Below the pieces are notes generated by a model. The model saw only the letters and a list, made by a program, of their open reading frames with translations. It ran no database searches and was not told the DNA's origin. A stretch of DNA of 64,000 nucleotides from Lacinutrix sp. 5H-3-7-4 (lineage in GTDB: Bacteria; Bacteroidota; Bacteroidia; Flavobacteriales; Flavobacteriaceae): the NCBI RefSeq assembly GCF_000211855.2, contig NC_015638.1, positions 3,073,001 to 3,137,000 of the forward strand, read 5' to 3'. This document shows, in pieces, positions 8,246 through 17,019 of the stretch (position 1 is the stretch's first letter; every line of letters begins with the position of its first letter). The translations under genes were made by a program, and so were the position numbers.

Positions 8246-10153
8246 TTACAACACATTATCTATAATTTCTTGAACACATTCTGGGTTTAATAAGGTACTA
8301 ATATCTCCTAAATTATTTGATTCATTACTAGCTATTTTACGCAAAATACGACGCATAATTTTTCCGCTTCGGGTTTTTGGTAATCCATTAGTAAATTGAA
8401 TTTTATCTAATTTAGCAATAGGTCCAATTTGATCTGTAATTAACTGGTTAATTTCTTTACGTAAATTATTTTGATCTCTACTTTCTCCAGTTTCTTTTAA
8501 AGTTACATAACCGTACAATGCATTTCCTTTAATATCATGTGGAAAACCTACTATTGCACTTTCGGCAACAGCTGGATGCTCATTTATGGCATCTTCAATT
8601 GGTGCTGTACCTAAATTGTGACCAGATACAATTATTACATCATCTACTCTACCAGTAATTCTATAATATCCAACTTCGTCACGTAATGCACCATCGCCTG
8701 TAAAGTATTTGTTTTTATAAGCCGAAAAATAAGTATCCTTATAGCGCTGGTGGTTTCCCCAAATGGTTCTTGCCATACTTGGCCAAGGATATTTTATACA
8801 TAAACGACCATCAACTTGATTGCCTTTTATTTCTTTACCGTGCTCATCCATTAATGCTGGTTGAATACCAATAAATGGTAATGTTGCATAAGTTGGTTTT
8901 GTTGGTGTTGCATAAGCTATTGGCGTAATCATGATGCCTCCAGTTTCGGTTTGCCACCACGTGTCTACAATTGGAGATTTACGTTTACCAACATTATCAT
9001 CATACCAATGCCAAGCTTCTTCATTAATAGGTTCTCCAACTGTACCTAATACTTTTATTGAAGATAAATCGTGTTTTTCTAAATGTTCTACACCTTCTTT
9101 TGCTAATGCACGAATAGCAGTTGGTGCTGTATAAAACTGATTCACTTTATGCTTTTCTATAATCTCCCAAAAACGACCAAAATCTGGATAACTTGGTACA
9201 CCTTCAAACATTATAGTAGTAGCGCCATTACATAATGGGCCATAAATAATATAACTGTGTCCAGTAATCCATCCTATATCTGCCGTACACCAATACACAT
9301 CTTTTTCACGGTATTGAAATACATTTTTAAAAGTATAAGCAGCATATACCATATAACCTGCAGTAGTATGTACCATACCTTTTGGTGTTCCTGTAGAACC
9401 TGAAGTATATAAAATAAATAATGGATCTTCTGCATCCATTACTTCTGCTTTTAATTGGTTTGAAGCTTCGTCTAAAAGCGGTTGTAACCATTGGTCACGA
9501 CCAGCTTTCATTTTTACGTTAGAGTTGATGCGTTTTGCAACTAATACTGTAGAAACATTTTCACATTCATTTAAAGCATCGTCCACAATCCCTTTTAAAT
9601 CTATAGTTTTTGCGCCACGATAAGAACCATCACTTGTAATTACAAGCTTACAATCACTATCATTTATTCGTGTTGCTAATGCTGAAGCTGAAAAACCTGC
9701 AAAAACCACAGAGTGTATTGCTCCTATTCTTGCACAAGCTAAAACTGAAACTGCTAATTCTGGTATCATTGGTAAATAAATACACACACGATCACCTTTT
9801 TTTACACCTTGACTTTTTAAAACATTTGCAAATTTATTTACACGATGGTAAAGCGCTTTATAAGATATGTGTACCGCCGCTTCTTTAGGGTTATTAGGTT
9901 CAAATATTATGGCTGTTTTATCTCCTCTTGTTGCAAGGTGTCTGTCTATACAGTTTTCGGTAATATTTAACTTTGCACCTTCAAACCATTTTACCTCTGG
10001 TTTAGTAAAGTCCCAACTTAAAACATTATCCCATTTTTTTCGCCATAGAAAATGCTCTTCGGCTATTTCTTCCCAAAAATGTTCTGGTTCTCTAACTGAT
10101 TTTCGATATACCTGGTAGTATTCTTCTAAGTGTTTTATGTGGTAATTACTCAT
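8246..10153 (-). CDS. acs: Acetyl-CoA synthetase (AMP-forming)
   Basis: This 635-residue enzyme makes acetyl-CoA from acetate, ATP and CoA via acetyl-AMP. The AMP-binding P-loop TSGSTGTPKGM, the Trp-bearing acetate pocket region (DTWWQTETGG) and the C-terminal TRSGKIMRR motif are all present; Lys598 in the latter is the catalytic and typically acetyl-regulated lysine. The N-terminal cap PEHFWEEIAEEHFLWRKKWD is typical of Acs. Length matches the family. It lies upstream of the serine hydrolase with a 57-bp gap and downstream of the symporter gene. Confidence 0.96.
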   Translation of the reverse strand: MSNYHIKHLEEYYQVYRKSVREPEHFWEEIAEEHFLWRKKWDNVLSWDFTKPEVKWFEGAKLNITENCIDRHLATRGDKTAIIFEPNNPKEAAVHISYKALYHRVNKFANVLKSQGVKKGDRVCIYLPMIPELAVSVLACARIGAIHSVVFAGFSASALATRINDSDCKLVITSDGSYRGAKTIDLKGIVDDALNECENVSTVLVAKRINSNVKMKAGRDQWLQPLLDEASNQLKAEVMDAEDPLFILYTSGSTGTPKGMVHTTAGYMVYAAYTFKNVFQYREKDVYWCTADIGWITGHSYIIYGPLCNGATTIMFEGVPSYPDFGRFWEIIEKHKVNQFYTAPTAIRALAKEGVEHLEKHDLSSIKVLGTVGEPINEEAWHWYDDNVGKRKSPIVDTWWQTETGGIMITPIAYATPTKPTYATLPFIGIQPALMDEHGKEIKGNQVDGRLCIKYPWPSMARTIWGNHQRYKDTYFSAYKNKYFTGDGALRDEVGYYRITGRVDDVIIVSGHNLGTAPIEDAINEHPAVAESAIVGFPHDIKGNALYGYVTLKETGESRDQNNLRKEINQLITDQIGPIAKLDKIQFTNGLPKTRSGKIMRRILRKIASNESNNLGDISTLLNPECVQEIIDNVL

Positions 10154-10220
10154 GTTTTTAAAATTTTAGTAATACGATATCTTACTAACGGCTCTTAAAA
10201 ATAGTAAATAATCTATCAGT

Positions 10221-11603
10221 TTAAAATTTTACTGCTTTCATTCTTTTAAAATACGCTTTTGCTTCTTTTATAACTCTTGGTGCTAATATTAATGTCGCTG
10301 TCATTGTTGGTATTGCCATTAAAGCAAAAACACCATCAATAAGATTTATCATTAATGCCAACGATGTTGTAGCTCCTAAAATAATACTTAATATATAGAA
10401 GTAGTTGTAATAATGTTTGTACTTATCTCCTATTAAAAAAGACAAACATTTACCGCCATAATAAGCATAAGAAAATAATGAAGACACACTAAATACCACA
10501 ATACATAACAATAGTAAATATTTACCAAACGTTGGCATTGCAGCACCAAATGCATTAGCTGTTAAACTAACACCATTAGCTTCAGTAGTTTGCCAAACAC
10601 CTGTTACTAAAATTGCTAAAGCTGTAAGTGTACACACAATTAAAGTGTCTATTGCAGGACCTAACATAGCTACTAATCCTTCGCGAATAGGTTCGTTAGT
10701 TTTTGCTGCACCATGTGCTAAAGGCGCAGTACCAATACCTGCTTCGTTAGAGAATGCACCACGACGAATTCCTAAAACAATTAGTCCACCCAATAAACCA
10801 CCTAAAAAGGCATCACCTTTATAATTTTCTGCAGCAAAAGCATCAGTAAAAATAAGTTTAAAATAATGTGGTACAACTTCAGCATTAACAAATAAAACAA
10901 TTAGAATAAGTACAAAATATAATAAAACCATACTTGGTACTAACTTAGATGCTACTTTACTTATTCGGTTTAAACCACCTAAAATAACAATAGATGTAAT
11001 GGTTACTAATACTAAACCAATAATTAGATTAGAACTAAAATCTACGGTAAATCCATTAGGTTTTAAAACAATATCATTAATTGCCTGTGTTAATTGATTA
11101 ACGTTAAAAACAGGTAAAGCACCTATTAAACCACAAAAACTAAATAAAACGGCTAAGGGTTTCCAATGCTTACCTAAACCTTCCATAATAAAATACATTG
11201 GTCCGCCTTGAGTTTTTCCCGCGCTATCTTTACCTCTGTACATTATAGCTAAACTTGAGGTAAAAAACTTTGTAGACATACCAACAATGGCACTAATCCA
11301 CATCCAGAAAACAGCACCTGGACCACCAATTGAAATAGCAACTGCTACTCCAGCTATATTTCCCATACCAATAGTAGACGATAAAGCAGTGGTTAATGCT
11401 TGAAAATGGGTGATTTCTCCTTCATCTTCTTTATTATCATATTTACCACGAAGCACTTGTATAGCGTGACCTAAATATCTAAATGGTAAAAATTTAGATA
11501 AAATAAGTAAATACAATCCACCACCAATTAATAAAACCAATAATGGTAAACCCCAAACAAATGAAGCAAACTCCGCAATAAAATCATTAATAATCTTGTA
11601 CAT
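10221..11603 (-). CDS. Alanine or glycine:cation symporter (AGCS family)
   Basis: The protein has 460 residues and about 10-11 transmembrane helices. Family signatures include GNIAGVAVAISIGGPGAVFWMW and the conserved FSNEAGIGTAPLAHGAA segment. It should import alanine or glycine with Na+ in the inner membrane. It stands alone on the minus strand, upstream of acs with a 67-bp gap; cotranscription with acs is possible but no terminator or promoter decides it. Confidence 0.93.
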   Translation of the reverse strand: MYKIINDFIAEFASFVWGLPLLVLLIGGGLYLLILSKFLPFRYLGHAIQVLRGKYDNKEDEGEITHFQALTTALSSTIGMGNIAGVAVAISIGGPGAVFWMWISAIVGMSTKFFTSSLAIMYRGKDSAGKTQGGPMYFIMEGLGKHWKPLAVLFSFCGLIGALPVFNVNQLTQAINDIVLKPNGFTVDFSSNLIIGLVLVTITSIVILGGLNRISKVASKLVPSMVLLYFVLILIVLFVNAEVVPHYFKLIFTDAFAAENYKGDAFLGGLLGGLIVLGIRRGAFSNEAGIGTAPLAHGAAKTNEPIREGLVAMLGPAIDTLIVCTLTALAILVTGVWQTTEANGVSLTANAFGAAMPTFGKYLLLLCIVVFSVSSLFSYAYYGGKCLSFLIGDKYKHYYNYFYILSIILGATTSLALMINLIDGVFALMAIPTMTATLILAPRVIKEAKAYFKRMKAVKF

Positions 11604-11716
11604 CTACATTTATATTTTAAAACCTTAAATATAGCTATAATCTATACATTACTTAGCATTATTTTAATGCATTTACGGTCTAAAAACCCAAATATTTGTT
11701 AATCCCTTTTTTATTT

Positions 11717-11732
11717 CTAAACAATTAGTTAG
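11717..11732. promoter_or_regulatory. Possible TetR-type operator upstream of the tetR gene
   Basis: CTAAACAATTAGTTAG carries the half-site CTAAAC and a near-complementary GTTAG, 45 bp upstream of the TetR start. The left half-site is the same as in the better palindrome at 12363-12378, suggesting autoregulation. The symmetry is imperfect, so this is tentative. Confidence 0.3.
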
Positions 11733-11776
11733 TTTTGTTGAGTAATTAAATATTATCGCTTTCGCGGAAATAATAA

Positions 11777-12340
11777 ATGGCTAGAAAAAAACAATATAAC
11801 GAAGCTGAAGTTGTAGAAAAAGCAATGAATCTTTTTTGGAAAAAAGGATATGAAACAACTTCTATGTTAATGCTTGAAAAAGAAATGGGCATTAATAAGT
11901 TTTCTATATATTCTAGTTTTGGTAACAAACATGGTTTGTTTTTAGAAAGTTTAAAACTTTATAAGTCTAGAGTTAATATTACTCTAAATAAACTAAAAAA
12001 AGGAAACAAAGGCGTTGAGGATATTAAAGATTTTTTTTATGAATCTATTAATTCAAACTTAAAAAGTGGCAATAGAAATGGATGTTTTGTAACTAATACC
12101 TATAATGAGTTTTCTAATAATGAAGACGAGATAATTAAGAATCAAATGAATAATTTCATGAATAATTTAAAAGAAATTATAATTGCAAAATTAAAAATTG
12201 ATTCTAGTAAAGATGAAGCTACAATATTAAAGCAGGCTAATTATTTATTATTAGCAAAACATGGGTTAGCTGCTGCATCTAGAGTAAATACAAGACAAGA
12301 AATTGAAGATTATATAGAAATGATTTTTGACGCTATCTAA
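11777..12340 (+). CDS. TetR/AcrR family transcriptional regulator
   Basis: The protein has 187 residues with an N-terminal HTH (about 10-55: VVEKAMNLFWKKGYETTSM, then MGINKFSIYSSFGNKHGLF) and a helical ligand-binding C-terminal domain. This pattern (FWKKGYE, SIYSSFGNK) is that of regulators next to oxidoreductase clusters. It heads a plus-strand series of genes to 17727 and is the natural candidate for their repressor. The inducer is unknown. Confidence 0.92.
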   Translation: MARKKQYNEAEVVEKAMNLFWKKGYETTSMLMLEKEMGINKFSIYSSFGNKHGLFLESLKLYKSRVNITLNKLKKGNKGVEDIKDFFYESINSNLKSGNRNGCFVTNTYNEFSNNEDEIIKNQMNNFMNNLKEIIIAKLKIDSSKDEATILKQANYLLLAKHGLAAASRVNTRQEIEDYIEMIFDAI

Positions 12341-12362
12341 AATCATTTTTTTTTAACAATAA

Positions 12363-12378
12363 CTAAACGAGTGTTTAG
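12363..12378. promoter_or_regulatory. Operator-like palindrome before the AhpD-like gene
   Basis: CTAAACGAGTGTTTAG has perfect 6-bp half-sites (CTAAAC / GTTTAG) around a 4-bp spacer, in the tetR-AhpD intergenic space 37 bp before the start at 12415. The position fits repressor control of the cluster by the TetR protein just upstream. A near copy lies at 430-445. Confidence 0.5.
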
Positions 12379-12414
12379 AAAATATTAACATAACAATAAA
12401 TAAAAAGAAAAATT

Positions 12415-12966
12415 ATGACAAGTTTAAAAATTCACAACATTGAAACTGCACCAGAAGGAAGTAAATCTTTATTAGAAAACTCACAAAAAGCTTATGGTAT
12501 GATTCCTGGTTTACATGGTGTTTTAGCGGCTTCACCACAAATTTTAGAAGCTTACCAAAAACTACATGAATTATTTACACAGTCTTCATTTAATGAAGAG
12601 GAATTAACTGTAGTTTGGCAAGCCATTAACGTAGAACATGCTTGCCATTACTGTGTACCTGCACATACTGGTATTGCAAATATGATGAAAGTAGATGAAA
12701 ATATTACCGAAGCTTTACGTAATGAAACACCTTTAGAAAGTGAAAAATTAGAAGCATTACGTACAATAACGTTGTCTATTGTAAGAAATCGAGGTAATGT
12801 ATCTCAAGCAGATTTAGATGCCTTTTATGCAGCCGGTTACGAAGAGAAACACATTTTAGATATCATTTTAGGTTTATCTCAAAAAACAATAAGTAACTAT
12901 ACAAATCACATTGCAAATACACCTGTAGATGCTGCTTTTGAGAAGTTTGCTTGGTCAAAAAAATAA
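12415..12966 (+). CDS. Carboxymuconolactone decarboxylase / AhpD-like protein
   Basis: This 183-residue helical protein contains the AhpD signature E-x2-C-x2-C-x3-H: Glu74, Cys77, Cys80, His84 in VEHACHYCVPAH. Proteins with the CxxC and nearby His and Glu act as alkylhydroperoxidases or thiol-disulfide carriers, as opposed to true carboxymuconolactone decarboxylases, which lack the Cys pair. First gene after the regulator; a hairpin terminator at 12999 separates it from the SDR gene, so it may be transcribed at a higher level. Confidence 0.88.
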   Translation: MTSLKIHNIETAPEGSKSLLENSQKAYGMIPGLHGVLAASPQILEAYQKLHELFTQSSFNEEELTVVWQAINVEHACHYCVPAHTGIANMMKVDENITEALRNETPLESEKLEALRTITLSIVRNRGNVSQADLDAFYAAGYEEKHILDIILGLSQKTISNYTNHIANTPVDAAFEKFAWSKK

Positions 12967-12998
12967 TTAAGAATCCCTTATTAATTAGTAGCTATAAG

Positions 12999-13024
12999 CC
13001 TTCCGTGTTATTCGGAAGGTTTAT
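12999..13024 (+). terminator. Probable (partial) terminator after the AhpD-like gene
   Basis: Stem CCTTCCG / CGGAAGG (7 bp, perfect) with a 7-nt loop, followed by the weak T-rich tail TTTATT. It may attenuate rather than fully stop transcription into the SDR gene. Confidence 0.6.
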
Positions 13025-13059
13025 TAATCATTAAATTATCAACCTTAAAAAATAAAACT

Positions 13060-13752
13060 ATGAGTATTTCAGTAGAAAATAAAATTGCATTAGTAACCGG
13101 TGCTAATAGAGGAATTGGTAAATCTATAGTCGAAACTTTTTTAAAACATGGTGCTAAAAAAGTATATTTAGCTGTACGTGATACAGACTCAACAAAAGCA
13201 TTAGAAGAAAAATATGGTGATAAAGTAGCTACTTTAAAAGCAGATGTTTCTAAAACTGAATCTATAGAAAATTTAGCTAAACATGCTACAGATGTAGAAA
13301 TTGTTGTAAATAATGCTGGTGTAGGTTCTCCTCAATCAACTATTAGTAATGGCGTTGAAGACGATTTACAATTTCAGTTTAATGTTAATACTTTAGGTCT
13401 ATTACGTATTGCAAATTCATTTTCTAATATCTTAGAAAATAATAAAGGTGCCTTGGTACAATTAAACTCTGTTGCTTCAATTAAAAATTTCCCTAAACTA
13501 TCTACCTATTCTGCATCAAAAGCAGCGTCATATTCTTTAACACAAGGTTTAAGAGCAGATTTTCAAGAAAAAGGAATTCGTGTACTTAGTGTACATCCTG
13601 GACCTATAGATACAGATATGGCAGAAAAAGCTGGTTTTGAAGAAACTTCAACAAAAGAAACAGTTTCAGAAGGTATTGTTAGTGCATTACAGTCTAACGA
13701 TTTCCATTTATTTCCAGATAAAATGGCAAAAAAAAATAGAAGATGCTTATAA
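13060..13752 (+). CDS. Short-chain dehydrogenase/reductase, C-terminus frameshifted
   Basis: This 230-residue NAD(P)-dependent SDR has the Rossmann motif TGANRGIGKS (14-23), NNAGVG (near 87-92) and the catalytic Ser plus YSASK. The reading frame ends in the aberrant tail NRRCL because of a run of nine A at 13728-13736. With eight A the frame would continue as KIEDAYKEFSQNVVLGDS to a stop at 13787-13789, the C-terminus expected for this family. Either a sequencing error, a natural frameshift or slippage. Third gene of the TetR cluster, 27 bp (from the restored stop) before the EthD gene. Confidence 0.9.
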   Translation: MSISVENKIALVTGANRGIGKSIVETFLKHGAKKVYLAVRDTDSTKALEEKYGDKVATLKADVSKTESIENLAKHATDVEIVVNNAGVGSPQSTISNGVEDDLQFQFNVNTLGLLRIANSFSNILENNKGALVQLNSVASIKNFPKLSTYSASKAASYSLTQGLRADFQEKGIRVLSVHPGPIDTDMAEKAGFEETSTKETVSEGIVSALQSNDFHLFPDKMAKKNRRCL

Positions 13753-13815
13753 AGAATTTTCGCAAAATGTAGTTTTAGGAGATTCCTAAAAAACAAATAC
13801 AATAAAATTAAAAAT

Positions 13816-14130
13816 ATGATAAAAGTTTCAGTAATGTATCCAAACAGTAAAGATGTACAGTTTGATGTAGAGTATTACAAAAACACACATTTACCAATGG
13901 TAACAAATGCAGTTGGTTCTGCTTTAAAAGGTTTAGAACTAGATTTAGGTTTAGCCACTAGAGCTCCTGGAGAACCTGCTCCATACGTAGCTATTGCTCA
14001 TTTAAAATTTGAAAGCTTACAAGCTTTTCAAGATGCTTTTGGGCCACACCAAAACACATTTGCTGCAGATGTAAAAAATTATAGTAATGTAGATGGTAAA
14101 CTTCAAATTAGCGAACTTGTTACATTTTAA
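13816..14130 (+). CDS. EthD family protein
   Basis: This 104-residue ferredoxin-like fold protein has the EthD start IKVSVMYPN and the conserved YYKNTHLPMV (about 21-30). EthD proteins accompany oxidative degradation clusters, usually as small dimeric proteins of uncertain catalytic role. It is tightly packed between the SDR gene and the next unknown gene (18-bp gap), consistent with one transcript. Confidence 0.9.
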   Translation: MIKVSVMYPNSKDVQFDVEYYKNTHLPMVTNAVGSALKGLELDLGLATRAPGEPAPYVAIAHLKFESLQAFQDAFGPHQNTFAADVKNYSNVDGKLQISELVTF

Positions 14131-14148
14131 ACTTAATATATTTCTTCA

Positions 14149-14820
14149 ATGAAAATTAAAGATGAAAATATAAAACAAATAGCTAAAGAGAGTTTTAAAA
14201 ACGTTTTTAGAACAACTACTTCTGCGCCAGGTTTTATACATCTTATTTTCAACAAAAAACAATTAACTCCTTTTCAATTTAGGTCTATAATGGTAGATTT
14301 AAAAAAGGAGTTATCCTCACTTAGTCTTTCAAAATTCAACAAAAAATTAAGTTATCACTGGTTAGTTAGGTTTGACCAGCAAGTAAACACTCCTTTTCAT
14401 GTGGATAATGCAGGAGATCAATCAATATTAATGTTAGGCTACGAACCTAGTACTGTTGATAGTGAATTGCATATTGCAGACTATCATACTTATGCTAATA
14501 AAGCATTCAATTCTCCCAAGGATTATTATAAAATGTTCTCTCCTATTTTTAAGGGAGAAGATAAATTATTGGTACCTTTTACTTCTAAAATAAATTCTAA
14601 TAACAAAGGTAATTATGCTATTGTAATATTAAACAATAGCAATCCTAAATCTAGTTTAGAAACTTTAGGTGTTTTTCATAAAGCAAAAATTTTAAAGAAA
14701 GATTTAACTAAAAGTAGAGTTGTAAATTCTATGGTTTTAAATCTAGTATCAAAAAATAAAATTACAGAAGACAAAACGAATGAAACTAATTTTTTAAAAA
14801 ACACTGTAATTAGTAAATAA
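14149..14820 (+). CDS. Unknown protein, possible 2-oxoglutarate/Fe(II) oxygenase-like fold
   Basis: I do not recognise this 223-residue cytoplasmic protein. It has TPFHVDNAGD, giving His84-x-Asp86, followed about 90 residues later by His177 (LGVFHKAK) and Arg190. That spacing (HxD...H...R) is the metal- and 2-oxoglutarate-binding arrangement of Fe(II) dioxygenases, so such a fold is a reasonable guess, not more. It is inside the TetR cluster, 18 bp after EthD and 23 bp before the FrnE-like gene. Confidence 0.65.
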   Translation: MKIKDENIKQIAKESFKNVFRTTTSAPGFIHLIFNKKQLTPFQFRSIMVDLKKELSSLSLSKFNKKLSYHWLVRFDQQVNTPFHVDNAGDQSILMLGYEPSTVDSELHIADYHTYANKAFNSPKDYYKMFSPIFKGEDKLLVPFTSKINSNNKGNYAIVILNNSNPKSSLETLGVFHKAKILKKDLTKSRVVNSMVLNLVSKNKITEDKTNETNFLKNTVISK

Positions 14821-14843
14821 ATATAACAGAATTAAAAAATATT

Positions 14844-15488
14844 ATGGCAGATAAATTAAAAATAGATATCGTATCAGATGTTGTGTGTCCTTGGTGTACC
14901 ATTGGTTACAAACGTTTAGAAAAAGCAATACAAGAATTAGGTATTGAAGATAAAATTGAGATAGAATGGCAACCTTTTGAGTTAAACCCAAACATGCCTG
15001 CAGAAGGTCAAAATGTTATTGAACATATAGCCGAAAAGTATGGTTCTACTTTAGAGCAACAAAGAGCATCGCAAAAGCACATGACAGATGCTGGTGAAGC
15101 ACTAGGTTTTAAATTTGATTATTATGACGACATGAGAATGGCAAATACTTTTGATGCACATATTTTATTAGAATATGCAAAAGATTTTGGCAAACAAACC
15201 GAGTTAAAAATGACCTTAACTAAGGCTTTTTTTAGCGATAGAAAAGATGTATCTAAAAGAGAGGTTTTAAAAGAAGCTCTTTTAGAAGTTGGCTTAAATG
15301 CAGAAGAAGCTTTAGCAAAGTTAGATAGTGATGACGCACGAATAGAGGTTAGAAACAAGCAAGACTTCTGGAAAAATATGGGTGTAAACTCGGTACCAAC
15401 TATAGTTTTTAATCGTAAAAGTGCAGTAACTGGTGCACAACCTGTAGATACTTTTAAACAAGTACTTTCAGAATTATTAGCAGAATAA
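14844..15488 (+). CDS. DsbA family oxidoreductase, FrnE type
   Basis: This 214-residue thioredoxin-fold protein carries the active site CPWC (Cys15-Cys18 in SDVVCPWCTIGYKRLE) and the FrnE-type helical insert, ending with the cis-Pro loop VNSVPTIVFN (about 184-193). No signal peptide, so it works in the cytoplasm, probably as a disulfide isomerase or glutathione-dependent enzyme in stress defence. Its stop is 2 bp before the start of the DoxX-like gene, clear evidence of an operon. Confidence 0.93.
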   Translation: MADKLKIDIVSDVVCPWCTIGYKRLEKAIQELGIEDKIEIEWQPFELNPNMPAEGQNVIEHIAEKYGSTLEQQRASQKHMTDAGEALGFKFDYYDDMRMANTFDAHILLEYAKDFGKQTELKMTLTKAFFSDRKDVSKREVLKEALLEVGLNAEEALAKLDSDDARIEVRNKQDFWKNMGVNSVPTIVFNRKSAVTGAQPVDTFKQVLSELLAE

Positions 15489-15490
15489 TC

Positions 15491-15898
15491 ATGAGTAAAT
15501 CAGTTAGAATTATCACAGGAATCCTAGGTTTCATCATGTTTGTTCCGGGTTTAGCAAAATTTAGAGAACCTTTTAAAACATTTATTTACAAACATCTTAC
15601 AGGTATTGGTTTTCCGTTACCAGATGTTATGCAATATGTTGTAAAATTTAGCGAAATTGGTGTTGGTTTAGCCATGTTATTTTTAGCATTTAAAGGTAAT
15701 AGTATTAGTAAAAACCTAAGAGAAAAAATATTCTACTTAGGCAATTTAACCATTATTATAATGATGGTAGTTGCTGTGTACACGCACTTGCACCCAGATA
15801 TTCCTGCCGATGTATTACCATTAGAATTTAAACCGCCCGTAATGCCTATATCTTATATAGTATTGGTATCTTTAAACCTCTATTTATATAAAAAATAA
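15491..15898 (+). CDS. DoxX-like membrane protein
   Basis: This 135-residue protein has four transmembrane segments (about 7-22, 45-70, 80-100, 115-132). The start RIITGILGFIMFVPGLAKF and the KFSEIGVGLAML helix are typical of DoxX-like small membrane proteins. Such proteins often accompany thiol/redox stress genes; here it follows the FrnE-type DsbA gene by 2 bp. The molecular function is unknown. Confidence 0.75.
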   Translation: MSKSVRIITGILGFIMFVPGLAKFREPFKTFIYKHLTGIGFPLPDVMQYVVKFSEIGVGLAMLFLAFKGNSISKNLREKIFYLGNLTIIIMMVVAVYTHLHPDIPADVLPLEFKPPVMPISYIVLVSLNLYLYKK

Positions 15899-15910
15899 AA
15901 ATCGTAAATT

Positions 15911-16990
15911 ATGAAAACGTTTTACTGTATTTTTGTTCTATCTGTGCTTTTTATGTCTTGCAAAGACAAAACACAAAGCAAAACAGAATCTATTCCTGTA
16001 ACAGAGCAAACCAAAACGCCAAAAGTTACCCAAATAACGGCGTTTAAAGGTCAACAAGTTACCGGTATTTCTGTTAGTAACGACGGACGCATTTTTGTGA
16101 ATTTTCCAAGATGGAGAAAAGGTGTTAATAATGCTGTAGTGGAAGTAAAAAACGACACGAGTTTACCATTTCCTAATAAAACATGGAACTCATGGGAAAT
16201 TGGAGATCAAGTAGAAACCAATAAATTTGTTGGTGTACAATCTGTAGTTGTATATAATGATTTAATTTACATTTTAGATACTAGAAGCGCATTGTTTCAA
16301 GAGGTTGTAGATGCTCCAAGAATTTTTGCATTTAATATAAACACTAAAAATTTAGAGCATACTTACATTTTAAATGAAGAAGCTTATCATCCAAATTCAT
16401 ATATAAATGATTTACGTTTAGATAAAAAGAATAACAAAATTTACTTTACAGATTCTGGAAATTCCGGATTAGTAATTTTAGATTTAAAATCTGAAAAATT
16501 TACACGTGTTTTAGATAATCATCCTTCAACTGAAGCTGATGCTGAGTTTTTAACCTTTGGAACTAACAAATTTGAAAAGCAAATACACTCCGATGGAATT
16601 GCTTTAGACACTAAAAATGATAAATTATATTATCACGCACTTACAGGTTATAATTTACATAGTATATCTACTGAAGCTTTAACTCAAAATAACACTGAAA
16701 CCATTGAAAATGCAGTAACATTTGAAACTAAAACAGCTGCACCAGACGGTATGATAATGGATGAAAACGGCAACCTATATTTTGGTGATTTAGAAAACAG
16801 TAAAATTATGTACCGTAAACCAGATGGTAGCATACATACTTTAGTTGAAGGTGATGTTATAAAATGGCCAGATACATTTAGCATTTATAATGGCTATTTA
16901 TACTTTACCAATGCTAGAATTAATGAAGCTGGTGAAGATATTTCTAAGATGGAGTTTACCGTTAACAAAATTGCTTTAGCAAAAAAATAA
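15911..16990 (+). CDS. Yellow / major royal jelly-like beta-propeller lipoprotein
   Basis: This 359-residue protein has a lipoprotein signal peptide (LFMSC, lipidated Cys17). The mature part looks like a six-bladed propeller of the yellow/MRJP family: GRIFVNFPRW near the start, then VQSVVVYNDLIYILDT, NDLRLDKKNNKIYFTDSG and HSDGIALDTKNDKLYY, all family phrases. Bacterial members bind small aromatic or catechol-like ligands or act as lactonases in related folds; here the activity is unproven. It lies 12 bp after the DoxX-like gene in the same operon. Confidence 0.85.
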   Translation: MKTFYCIFVLSVLFMSCKDKTQSKTESIPVTEQTKTPKVTQITAFKGQQVTGISVSNDGRIFVNFPRWRKGVNNAVVEVKNDTSLPFPNKTWNSWEIGDQVETNKFVGVQSVVVYNDLIYILDTRSALFQEVVDAPRIFAFNINTKNLEHTYILNEEAYHPNSYINDLRLDKKNNKIYFTDSGNSGLVILDLKSEKFTRVLDNHPSTEADAEFLTFGTNKFEKQIHSDGIALDTKNDKLYYHALTGYNLHSISTEALTQNNTETIENAVTFETKTAAPDGMIMDENGNLYFGDLENSKIMYRKPDGSIHTLVEGDVIKWPDTFSIYNGYLYFTNARINEAGEDISKMEFTVNKIALAKK

Positions 16991-17019
16991 TTATAAATTT
17001 TAAGTAAAATTTTAAACGC

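Noticed and set aside
8931-10118. Plus-strand ORFs opposite acs
   Set aside because: Antisense shadows of a well-conserved enzyme gene; no independent support.
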